8,600 nucleotides of DNA from Pseudomonadota bacterium (GTDB lineage Bacteria; Pseudomonadota; Alphaproteobacteria; Acetobacterales; Acetobacteraceae), in assembly GCA_021845835.1 (NCBI GenBank), contig JAJZVE010000165.1, positions 1 to 8,600 on the forward strand, given 5' to 3'. Positions within the stretch are counted from its first letter, which is position 1; each line of letters opens with the position of its first letter. Made by a program: the position numbers and the translations under genes. Below are positions 1 through 6,713 of this stretch, one piece after another. The notes beneath the pieces were generated by a model, which saw nothing but the letters and a program-made list of their open reading frames with translations, did not search any database and was not told where the DNA came from.

Positions 1-1
1 C

Positions 2-1477
2 CGCGCGGTGCCGGCATCCAGCTTGCAGGTCGGTCAGGTGGTGCTGGTGCGGCCGGGCGATCGGGTGCCGACCGATGGCACCGTGCTGGAGGGACGCACC
101 GAGACCGATGAGAGCCCGGTCACCGGCGAGTCCGTCCCGGTGTCGAAAGCCGAAGGCGATGCCCTGGTCGCGGGCAGCATCAACGGCGGTGGCGTCGTGC
201 AGATGCGGGTGACGCGGACGGTCGCGGACAACACCGTTTCCCGCATGCTGCACCTGGTGGAGGAGGCACAGGCGAACCGTGCTCCCACCGCGCGGTTCAT
301 CGAACGGTTCAGCGCGATCTACACCCCAGCCGTGGTCGTCGCGGTGGCGCTGACCATGCTGCTGCCGCCGCTGCTGGCCGGCGCGGCGTGGGAGACCTGG
401 ATCTATCGCGGCCTGGCCCTGCTGCTGATCGGCTGCCCCTGTGCGCTGGTGCTGTCCACCCCGGCGGCCATCGCCTCCGGCATCGCGGCCGGTGCGCGGC
501 GCGGGTTGCTCATCAAGGGCGGCGCGGCGCTGGAGACGATCGGCCGCATCCGGGTCGTTGCCTTCGACAAGACGGGCACGCTGACACGCGGCGAGCCACA
601 CGTGACGGATGTGATCGCCTGCTCGAGCATCGAGCGCAGCGTGCTCGGTCTGGCCGCCTCGGTCGAGAAAGGGTCGAGCCATCCGATCGGCCGCGCGATC
701 CTGGCGCGCGCGGAGGCCGATGGCATCCCGCTTCGCCCCGTGGCCGCCGCCCGCGCGATCCCCGGACAGGCGGTCACCGGGACGATCGCCGGCAAGCTTG
801 TCGTGGTCGGTGCCCCCCGCCATCTCGCGCCGGCGGGCGCGCTGCCGGCTGACACCCGCGAAAGGATCGCGGCGCTGGAGGAGGCGGGCAAGACGGTGGT
901 CCTGGTGATGGCGGGCACCGACGTTGCCGGCGTGATCGCCGTGCAGGATGCGCCGCGCGCCGATGCGGCCTCCGGCGTCCAAGCGCTGCGGGCGCTCGGC
1001 ATCCGGCCGGTGATGCTGACCGGGGACACGCGCCGCAGCGCGGCTTGGATGGCCCGTGCCCTCGGCATCGAGCTGCAGAGCGAGCTGCTGCCCGCCGACA
1101 AGCTGCGCGCGATCGCCGCGTTGCAGCGGCATGGACCGGTCGCCATGGTCGGCGACGGCATCAACGACGCGCCCGCCCTGGCCGCGGCCTCGGTCGGCAT
1201 CGCCATGGGCAGCGGCACGGATGTCGCGCTCGAGACGGCGGACGCCGCGCTGCTCGGCAGCAAGGTCGGCGGCGTGGCGTCGCTGGTCCGCCTGTCGCGG
1301 GCGACGATGACGAATATCCGGCAGAACGTCGTCATCGCGCTCGGGCTGAAGGCGGTGTTCCTGATCACCACCCTGGGCGGCCTCACCGGCCTGTGGCCCG
1401 CCATCCTGGCCGATACGGGAGCGACCGTGCTGGTCACGCTCAATGCGTTGCGGCTGCTGCGCCACCGCGGCGCCTGA
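2..1477 (+). CDS. cadA: Heavy-metal translocating P-type ATPase (P1B-2, Zn/Cd/Pb type), 5'-truncated by window edge
   Basis: The reading frame is open to the left edge, so the N-terminal metal-binding domain and first membrane helices lie outside. The visible 491 codons start in the actuator domain. Counting from the GTG at position 8 as residue 1, I see the TGES dephosphorylation loop (39-42), the membrane metal site CPC (143-145) within CPCALVLSTP, the phosphorylation site DKTGTLT (D187), the HP dipeptide of the nucleotide-binding domain (225-226), TGD (338-340) and GDGINDAP (382-389). The last two helices carry N440-x7-K448-x20-D469-x-G, the signature known for the P1B-2 group that exports Zn(II), Cd(II) and Pb(II) from the cytoplasm using ATP. 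The C terminus is complete and has no His- or Cys-rich tail. The GTG at 8 is an internal valine, not a start. The gene could be named zntA or cadA; exact metal preference is inferred from motifs only. It is probably co-transcribed with the permease 26 bases downstream. Confidence 0.95.
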   Translation, partial: RAVPASSLQVGQVVLVRPGDRVPTDGTVLEGRTETDESPVTGESVPVSKAEGDALVAGSINGGGVVQMRVTRTVADNTVSRMLHLVEEAQANRAPTARFIERFSAIYTPAVVVAVALTMLLPPLLAGAAWETWIYRGLALLLIGCPCALVLSTPAAIASGIAAGARRGLLIKGGAALETIGRIRVVAFDKTGTLTRGEPHVTDVIACSSIERSVLGLAASVEKGSSHPIGRAILARAEADGIPLRPVAAARAIPGQAVTGTIAGKLVVVGAPRHLAPAGALPADTRERIAALEEAGKTVVLVMAGTDVAGVIAVQDAPRADAASGVQALRALGIRPVMLTGDTRRSAAWMARALGIELQSELLPADKLRAIAALQRHGPVAMVGDGINDAPALAAASVGIAMGSGTDVALETADAALLGSKVGGVASLVRLSRATMTNIRQNVVIALGLKAVFLITTLGGLTGLWPAILADTGATVLVTLNALRLLRHRGA

Positions 1478-1503
1478 CAGCGTGTCCCGCGCCCTGTAAG
1501 CAC

Positions 1504-2577
1504 ATGGGGATGGACCGCACCGCCCTGACCGGGCCTGGCGCGTCGATGGCAATGGCCTCGGCGGCACTGTTCGGCGCCAGTACGCCGTTCGCCAAGCTGC
1601 TGCTGGGCGCGGTGGATCCGTGGTTGCTGGCCGGCCTGCTCTATCTCGGCTCCGGCATTGGTCTCGCTCTTGTGCGACTTGCCCGCCGGCCGCTCGGCAT
1701 CGGCGCGACCGAGGCCCCGCTGCGGCGGGCCGACGCGCCCTGGCTACTGCTCGTGGTGCTGGCAGGCGGCGTCGCCGGGCCGGTGCTGCTGATGTTCGGC
1801 CTGGCCCGCACATCAGCCGCCGATGCGGCGCTGCTGCTCAACCTGGAGGGCCTCGCCACCATGGCGATCGCCTGGGTGGTGTTCCGCGAGAACGTCGATC
1901 GCCGCATCCTGCTCGGCGCGCTCGCCATCCTGGCCGGGGCGGCGCTGCTGTCCTGGCAGGGCGGTCCCGCGGGTGTCGGCTGGGGTGCGCTGCTGATCGC
2001 CGGCGCCTGCCTCGCCTGGGGTATCGACAACAACCTGACGCGCAAGCTCAGTGGCGCCGATCCGGTGCAGATCGCGATGCTGAAGGGGTTGGCAGCCGGC
2101 ACGGTCAATCTCGGCCTGGCGCTGGCGCGCGGGGCCGTGCTGCCGGCTCCCGACGCGCTGCTGGGCGCCGGGCTGATCGGCTTCCTGGGCTATGGCGTCA
2201 GTCTGACCTTGTTCGTGCTGGCCTTGCGCCACCTCGGGACGGCGCGCACGGGGGCGTATTTCTCGACCGCCCCCTTCATCGGTGGCGCCGTCGCCGTGGC
2301 GTTGTTCGGCCAGCCGGTCACTCTCCGCCTGCTGGGCGCGGCGCTGCTGATGGCGATCGGCATCACCCTGCATCTGATCGAGCGGCACGAGCATGAGCAC
2401 GTGCACGAGGAGATGGTCCACGAGCATGCGCATGTGCATGACGAGCACCACCAGCACATGCACGGACCGAGCGATCCGCCCGGGGAACCGCACGTGCATG
2501 CCCATCGCCATACCCGGCTGGCGCACACGCATCCGCATTATCCCGACCTGCATCACCGGCACGGACATACGGGCTGA
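1504..2577 (+). CDS. DMT-superfamily EamA-type permease with histidine-rich C-terminal tail
   Basis: This 357-residue protein has about ten hydrophobic segments between residues 15 and 292, arranged as two EamA-like halves (roughly 15-150 and 158-292), the usual ten-helix drug/metabolite transporter fold. Typical family features include the helix 1 stretch ALFGASTPFAK (21-31) and the end of helix 4 with AWVVFRE (123-129). The body fits the family's usual length of about 290-300 residues; residues 293-357 are an added hydrophilic tail with 23 histidines. EamA proteins are mostly exporters of amino acids, metabolites or drugs; metal transport is not an established role. Placement 26 bases after a Zn/Cd ATPase gene, plus the tail, suggests a metal-linked job, but this is inference. 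The ATG at 1504 has no clear Shine-Dalgarno; ATGs at 1510 and 1546 are alternatives, and 1546 would still keep helix 1. Translation may depend on the upstream gene. Confidence 0.88.
   Translation: MGMDRTALTGPGASMAMASAALFGASTPFAKLLLGAVDPWLLAGLLYLGSGIGLALVRLARRPLGIGATEAPLRRADAPWLLLVVLAGGVAGPVLLMFGLARTSAADAALLLNLEGLATMAIAWVVFRENVDRRILLGALAILAGAALLSWQGGPAGVGWGALLIAGACLAWGIDNNLTRKLSGADPVQIAMLKGLAAGTVNLGLALARGAVLPAPDALLGAGLIGFLGYGVSLTLFVLALRHLGTARTGAYFSTAPFIGGAVAVALFGQPVTLRLLGAALLMAIGITLHLIERHEHEHVHEEMVHEHAHVHDEHHQHMHGPSDPPGEPHVHAHRHTRLAHTHPHYPDLHHRHGHTG
2386..2574 (+). other. Histidine-rich C-terminal extension of the EamA permease
   Basis: Residues 295-357 of the permease hold 23 histidines in 63 residues. 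They occur mostly as alternating H-x-H (HEHEHVHEE, HEHAHVHDEHHQHMH, then HVHAHRH and HTHPHYPDLHHRHGH), split by a Pro/Gly linker at about 321-329. Glu and Asp are interspersed in the first half. Such stretches in other metal transporters (for example the His-rich loops of RcnA, ZIP and CDF proteins) bind Zn(II), Ni(II) or Co(II); here binding is inferred. At the DNA level the stretch is built from CAC/CAT and GAG/GTG codons with short imperfect repeats, for example the same ten bases at 2386-2395 and 2419-2428. Such repeats could let the tail lengthen or shrink by slippage or unequal exchange. Confidence 0.85.
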
Positions 2578-2602
2578 CACTGCGCCCGCGATCATGTCAT
2601 CC

Positions 2603-2642
2603 GGGCGCCAGCGCCATCAGGCCTGACCGGTCACGCTGACCG
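2603..2642. terminator. Weak hairpins at the convergent gene junction (possible bidirectional terminator)
   Basis: The stop codons of the permease (+) and RND gene (-) are 39 bases apart. In and beside this gap are a short G+C-rich hairpin (GGCG-CCAG-CGCC, 2604-2615), a 10-base palindrome TCAGGCCTGA (2617-2626, including the RND stop codon) and a hairpin CGGTCA-CGC-TGACCG (2628-2642). No T-tract follows on either strand, so none is a classical intrinsic terminator. Separation of the two transcripts by these structures or by Rho is possible but unproven. Confidence 0.2.
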
Positions 2643-5600
2643 CTCGGTCGCCGCTCGCCTCGGCATCCTCGCCGGCAAAGCGTGCGAACCGTGTCGCCAG
2701 CATGGGAAGAACGAGCAGGGTGAGCACGGTGGAGCTGCACAGCCCGCCCAGGATCACGATCGCCATCGGCCCTTCGATCTCCTGCCCCGGCAGGCTCGCG
2801 CCGATCGCCAGCGGCAGCAGCCCGAGCGCCGTCACCGACGCGGTCATCAGGATCGGCGTCAGCCGGTTCATCGCGCCCAGCCGGGCGGTTTCCCGCGACC
2901 ACGGCAATCCTTCCTCGATGACCAGCGTCCGGTAATGCGACAGCAGCATCAGCGCATTGCGCAAGGTGATGCCGAACACCGTCACGAACCCGATGGCGGC
3001 ACCCAGCGAGACAGGCAGGCCGGCGATCCAGATCGCGGCCACGCCGCCGACCAGCGCGAACGGAATATTCGCCGCCAGCAGCAGCACCGTCCGCCCATCG
3101 CGCAGCGCGATCACCAGCAGTCCCAGAATGGCGGCGAGCGCAAGGCCGGCGTGCAACAGGAGGTCGAGCCTGGCCTTGCCCGAGGCCGCCGCGGTGCCGC
3201 CGATCCGGATGTAATCGCCCGGCGCGAGCGGCACGTTTGCCAGCGCGTGTGCGGCCCGGGCGATGAACCGGCTCGCTCCCCCGCTGACATTGACGGTCAC
3301 AAGCTGCACGCGCCGGGCCCCGCGATGCAGGATCAGGGACTGGCCGGAGCGCTCGCGAATTTTCGCCAGCGCGCTGAGCTGGACCACCGTGCCGGCGGCG
3401 TTGGCGATCGGGATCGATCCAACCGCCAGCGGGTCCGCGCGCAGCGCCGGCGGCAGCACCACGACGATCGGGACGGAGCGGACCGCGCTGTAGACCCGTC
3501 CCACCGTGCGACCGGCGTAGCTGGTCTGGATCGCGCGCAGCACCTCCGCGGCGGTGAAGCCGAAGCGGGCAAGCGCGGCATGGTCCAGCCGGATGGACAG
3601 TTCCGGCGTGCCGGGCGGGGCCTGGATGCGCACGCCGGCGGCGCCGGGCACCTTCCGCAGCACTGCCGCGACCCGTCTGGCGTCGGCATTCAGGGCCGCC
3701 AGGCGCTGGCCGTAGATCGTGACGATCACGGGTGCGGTGACACCGGACAAGGTTTCGTGAATCCGCTCCGTCAGGAACGTGTTGGCCCACCAGCGCACGC
3801 CTGGCGCGCCTTTGACGGCGGCGAGGATGCGTCGTTCGGTCCCGCGGCTGTCGAGGCTGCCGGCGGGGGTCAGGCCGACATCGATCTCCGCCTTGTTGGT
3901 CAGGGCGTTGCCGTTCGACAAATGGGCCCGGCCGATATGGGCGACCACATGGGCGACCTGCGGCATATGCTCCATGGTTCGGATCGCGCGCCGCGCGACC
4001 CCCAGCATGGTGTGGATCGACGTTCCGGGCGCGGTCTGGAAATGGACGATCAGGTCGTTCTCGTGGAACTGCGGCAGGAACTGGGTCCGGAGCGCGGGGA
4101 TGCTGGCGAAGCCGCCGACCAGCAGCAGCACGACCAGCACCAGCACGGCCCGGGCATGGCGGTTGACCGTCTCCAGGACCCGACCATAGCCGCGCTTGGC
4201 ATAGGCCACGACCGGCGGATCAGCGGGATCGAGCCGCGCGTGCCCGAGCAGCACCATGGCCAGCGCGGGCGTGACCGTGAGCGCGACCAGCAGCGATGCC
4301 AGAATCGCCAGGATATAGGCCACCGCCAGTGGGCTGAACAGGCGCCCGGCGACCCCGGCCAGGCGCAGCACCGGCAGGAAGACGATGACGACCGAAACGG
4401 TGGCGAAGATGACGGCCTTCCGCACCTCCATGGTCGCGCGCAGGATCACGAAGCCGGTCGGTAGGGGGGAGGCCAACCCCTCGTTCTCGCGCAATCGCCG
4501 GTGGATGTTCTCGACGCCGACCACCGCGTCGTCCACCACCTCGCCGAGCGCGATGGCAAGCCCGCCCAGCGACAAGGTGTTCAGGCTGAAGCCGAACGCA
4601 CCCAGGATCAGCGCGGCCGCCAGCAGCGACAACGGGATGGCGGCGAAGGAAATCACCGCAGTCCGCCAGTTGCGCAGGGCAAGGTAGAGCACCAGCAGGA
4701 TCAGGCCGGCTCCGATCGCCAACGAGTTGCGAACGTCGTGCAGCGCCGTGATGATGAACGACGCTGGCCGCACCGCATTGGCGGTCACGAGCACCCCGTC
4801 GCGCTTCATCGCCGGCGCCAGCAGCGCGAGCGCATGGTCCAGTCCGCTGGTCACCTGCAACGTATTGGCGCCGTACTGCAGGCCGATCACCAGCACGAGC
4901 CCAGGCTTGTCGCCGACCAGCGCCCCCCCGATGCGCGGCGGCGGCGCCGCCACGATATGCGCCACGTCCCCCAGCGTGACGCTCTGATGGCCCCGGCGGA
5001 GGAAGAGACTGCCGACCAGGGTCGTCGGGTCGACGGCTTGGCCGTGGGTCAGCAGGAAAAGCTGCTGATTGGCCGTATCGACCACGCCGGCGCCGCGCAC
5101 CGCGCTGGCCGCGCCGGCCGCGGCCACCAGCTGGTTCAATCCGGCATGCAGGCTCACCAGCTTGTCCGGGTCGAACTGCACCTGCAGCTGTTCCGGCCGC
5201 GCGCCGAAGATCACCACCTTCGAGACCCCGGGCACCGCGAGCAGGGCGGGCCGGATGGTCCAGCGGGCGATCTCCGTCAGCGCCATGAGCGAGACCTTCG
5301 GCGCGCGCAGGCCGACCGCCAGCGCGACTCCGGTGGAGGATTGCAACGGCGCCAGTATCGGCTTCGCGCCCGGCGGCAGCGAGCTGCTGAGCGACGCCAG
5401 CCGCTCGGTCACCAACTGGCGATCCAGATAGACGTCGGTGCCACCATGGAAGACGGCGTTGACGACGGAGAGGCCCTCCATCGATTGCGAGCGCAGGGCG
5501 GACAGTCCGGGAATGCCGTTGACTGCGTCTTCGATCGGCGTGGTCACCAGCGCCTCGATCTGGCGCGGCGCCAGCCCCGGCGTGTTGGTGACGACGGTGA

Positions 5601-5736
5601 CGGTCGGCTGGCCGAATTCCGGAAACACGTCGTAGCGCGCGCCGATCACCCCGACGGTGCCGACCAGGACCAGCGCCGCGGCCGCGAACAGGACGAGCAG
5701 GCGAAACCGCAGGCAGAATGCGACAATCGCACGCAT
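2617..5736 (-). CDS. czcA: Heavy-metal efflux RND permease (CzcA/CusA family)
   Basis: This 1039-residue protein has the full RND layout: helix 1 (about 10-30), a large periplasmic loop (31-334), helices 2-6 (335-498), an amphipathic segment, helix 7 (529-548), a second periplasmic loop (550-860) and helices 8-12 (864-1013). The start of the first loop (YDVFPEF, TPGLAP, TTPIEDAVNGIPG) is typical of the heavy-metal HME group. The protein is the inner-membrane proton-driven pump of a tripartite complex that captures metal, largely from the periplasm. TM4 reads ALGEVVDDAVVGVEN (396-410), keeping Asp402 and Glu409 but departing from the CzcA and CusA consensus. Helix 10 contains GITLRNALMLLSHY (922-935). 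The ATG at 5736 overlaps the adaptor stop codon as TGATG, so I prefer it to the TTG immediately before it (5739). I could not place the CusA methionine triad, so the metal is undecided: divalent Zn/Cd/Co, or Cu/Ag. It is the last gene of the operon. Confidence 0.95.
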   Translation of the reverse strand: MRAIVAFCLRFRLLVLFAAAALVLVGTVGVIGARYDVFPEFGQPTVTVVTNTPGLAPRQIEALVTTPIEDAVNGIPGLSALRSQSMEGLSVVNAVFHGGTDVYLDRQLVTERLASLSSSLPPGAKPILAPLQSSTGVALAVGLRAPKVSLMALTEIARWTIRPALLAVPGVSKVVIFGARPEQLQVQFDPDKLVSLHAGLNQLVAAAGAASAVRGAGVVDTANQQLFLLTHGQAVDPTTLVGSLFLRRGHQSVTLGDVAHIVAAPPPRIGGALVGDKPGLVLVIGLQYGANTLQVTSGLDHALALLAPAMKRDGVLVTANAVRPASFIITALHDVRNSLAIGAGLILLVLYLALRNWRTAVISFAAIPLSLLAAALILGAFGFSLNTLSLGGLAIALGEVVDDAVVGVENIHRRLRENEGLASPLPTGFVILRATMEVRKAVIFATVSVVIVFLPVLRLAGVAGRLFSPLAVAYILAILASLLVALTVTPALAMVLLGHARLDPADPPVVAYAKRGYGRVLETVNRHARAVLVLVVLLLVGGFASIPALRTQFLPQFHENDLIVHFQTAPGTSIHTMLGVARRAIRTMEHMPQVAHVVAHIGRAHLSNGNALTNKAEIDVGLTPAGSLDSRGTERRILAAVKGAPGVRWWANTFLTERIHETLSGVTAPVIVTIYGQRLAALNADARRVAAVLRKVPGAAGVRIQAPPGTPELSIRLDHAALARFGFTAAEVLRAIQTSYAGRTVGRVYSAVRSVPIVVVLPPALRADPLAVGSIPIANAAGTVVQLSALAKIRERSGQSLILHRGARRVQLVTVNVSGGASRFIARAAHALANVPLAPGDYIRIGGTAAASGKARLDLLLHAGLALAAILGLLVIALRDGRTVLLLAANIPFALVGGVAAIWIAGLPVSLGAAIGFVTVFGITLRNALMLLSHYRTLVIEEGLPWSRETARLGAMNRLTPILMTASVTALGLLPLAIGASLPGQEIEGPMAIVILGGLCSSTVLTLLVLPMLATRFARFAGEDAEASGDRAVSVTGQA

Positions 5737-6713
5737 CAAGGGTCGTCCCGCTTGGGCTGCGGCTTGCCGGTCGTGCCGGCGGACAGCAGCAGCGCCGCGC
5801 CCTGAACGACGATACGCGACCCCGGGACAAGGGTTCCGGCTTCATCCTGCGGCAGGAAATACCGCTCGCCATCCTCCGGCAGGAGGTGCACCCGGACCGG
5901 GGCAAAGGCGTTCCCGGCCAGTGCGCGGTAGATGATCGACCCGCCGGCGTGCCAGACCACCGCGGACTTCGGAACCATCAGGCCGGCCCGCGCGGCGGTC
6001 GTATCCAGGCGTACGGTCAGCGGCGTGCCGATCGCCACCGAAGCCCGCGCGTCCGCAAGATAGAACAGGCTTTGCCCGGCCCAGCCGGCCGCCACACGCG
6101 GGGACCGGCCAAGCAGGCGCAGCGCGAGCCGCGTTCCGTCCGGCGCTGCCGCCGCGGCAAGCGCCGGCGGGCTCGCCAGCGCCTGGCCCATCGGCAGGCT
6201 GACCTCGACCAGCAGCAGCGACCCGCGTTCGAGACCGGGGACCGGCTTGGTATGGTTCGCGATCGCCGCGGCCAGACCTGTCCCCCAGTCGCTGCGGATT
6301 TTCGTCTGCAACGCGGCGAGACGGGCGCTGGCCGTCGCCAGCTCGGCCGTCGCAACCGCCGCCGCCGATTGCGCATCCTCCAGCGCCGATTTGGAAATGT
6401 TATGCTGCGCCCGATAGAGGTCGATCGCCCGCCGCTCGGCGCTGCCGGCCAGCCGCGCCTTGGCTTGGTCGGCGGTCACGGTACTGCGGGCGGCGGCGAG
6501 TTCGGCGCCAAGCGCGGCGATCAGTACTGGATCAACGACCTGGCCATAGGCGGTGACGTGCGGCGCAAGCTCGACCCGGGACAGCGCCGCGGTTCGGATC
6601 TCACCCGCCGACACGGTCCCTGCGCCGGTGGTCACGGTACCGGGGTCGGCCTGCGCCGCGTGCGCCGAGGCAAGGGCCAGCGCGAGAATCAGAGTAAGAG
6701 CCAGCGGCTTCAT
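5736..6713 (-). CDS. RND efflux periplasmic adaptor (membrane fusion protein), short form
   Basis: This 325-residue protein bridges the RND pump and the outer membrane factor (CzcB/CusB role). It begins with a cleavable signal peptide (hydrophobic core LALTLILALALA, likely cleavage after AHA at 19 or AQA at 22). A segment ending in VTAYGQVVDP (53-62) leads directly into a short Ala-rich alpha-hairpin (about 64-140) containing N105-I-S-K-S-A-L, a form of the 'N-S-x-x-x-L' turn common in these adaptors. Strands from about 165 follow, and then MVPKSAVV (246-253) and a barrel/membrane-proximal region with AFAPVRVHLLPEDGERYF (269-286). It is short for the family (CzcB and CusB are about 400-520 residues). 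No His-rich or Met-rich N-terminal metal site is visible. The ATG overlaps the upstream gene's stop by four bases (ATGA), there is no good Shine-Dalgarno, and the 3' end overlaps the RND start; translation is probably coupled. The role is well supported by context, less by sequence alone. Confidence 0.85.
   Translation of the reverse strand: MKPLALTLILALALASAHAAQADPGTVTTGAGTVSAGEIRTAALSRVELAPHVTAYGQVVDPVLIAALGAELAAARSTVTADQAKARLAGSAERRAIDLYRAQHNISKSALEDAQSAAAVATAELATASARLAALQTKIRSDWGTGLAAAIANHTKPVPGLERGSLLLVEVSLPMGQALASPPALAAAAAPDGTRLALRLLGRSPRVAAGWAGQSLFYLADARASVAIGTPLTVRLDTTAARAGLMVPKSAVVWHAGGSIIYRALAGNAFAPVRVHLLPEDGERYFLPQDEAGTLVPGSRIVVQGAALLLSAGTTGKPQPKRDDP

Noticed and set aside
403..1503. 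Antisense open frame opposite the P-type ATPase
   Set aside because: It is Ser/Ala/Arg-rich without motifs and lies entirely opposite a gene with all P-type ATPase signatures.
1813..2595. Antisense open frame opposite the permease, with a Met/Val/His-rich start
   Set aside because: The Met-rich part is simply the complement of the CAT/CAC codons of the His-rich tail; the rest is Gln/Arg-rich shadow sequence.
2935..4464. Long open frame (509 codons) on the + strand, antisense to the RND gene
   Set aside because: The translation is low-complexity Arg/Gln/Asp/His-rich with no domain or membrane segment, while the opposite strand encodes a clear RND pump. This is the usual antisense shadow in high-GC DNA.
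5737..5739. TTG codon directly before the ATG as the RND start
   Set aside because: ATG at 5736 is the stronger start codon and forms the TGATG overlap with the adaptor stop; the difference is one residue.
4501..5805. Long open frame (434 codons) on the + strand across the 5' part of the RND gene
   Set aside because: It has the same shadow composition and also crosses the RND/adaptor gene boundary, with no recognisable motif.
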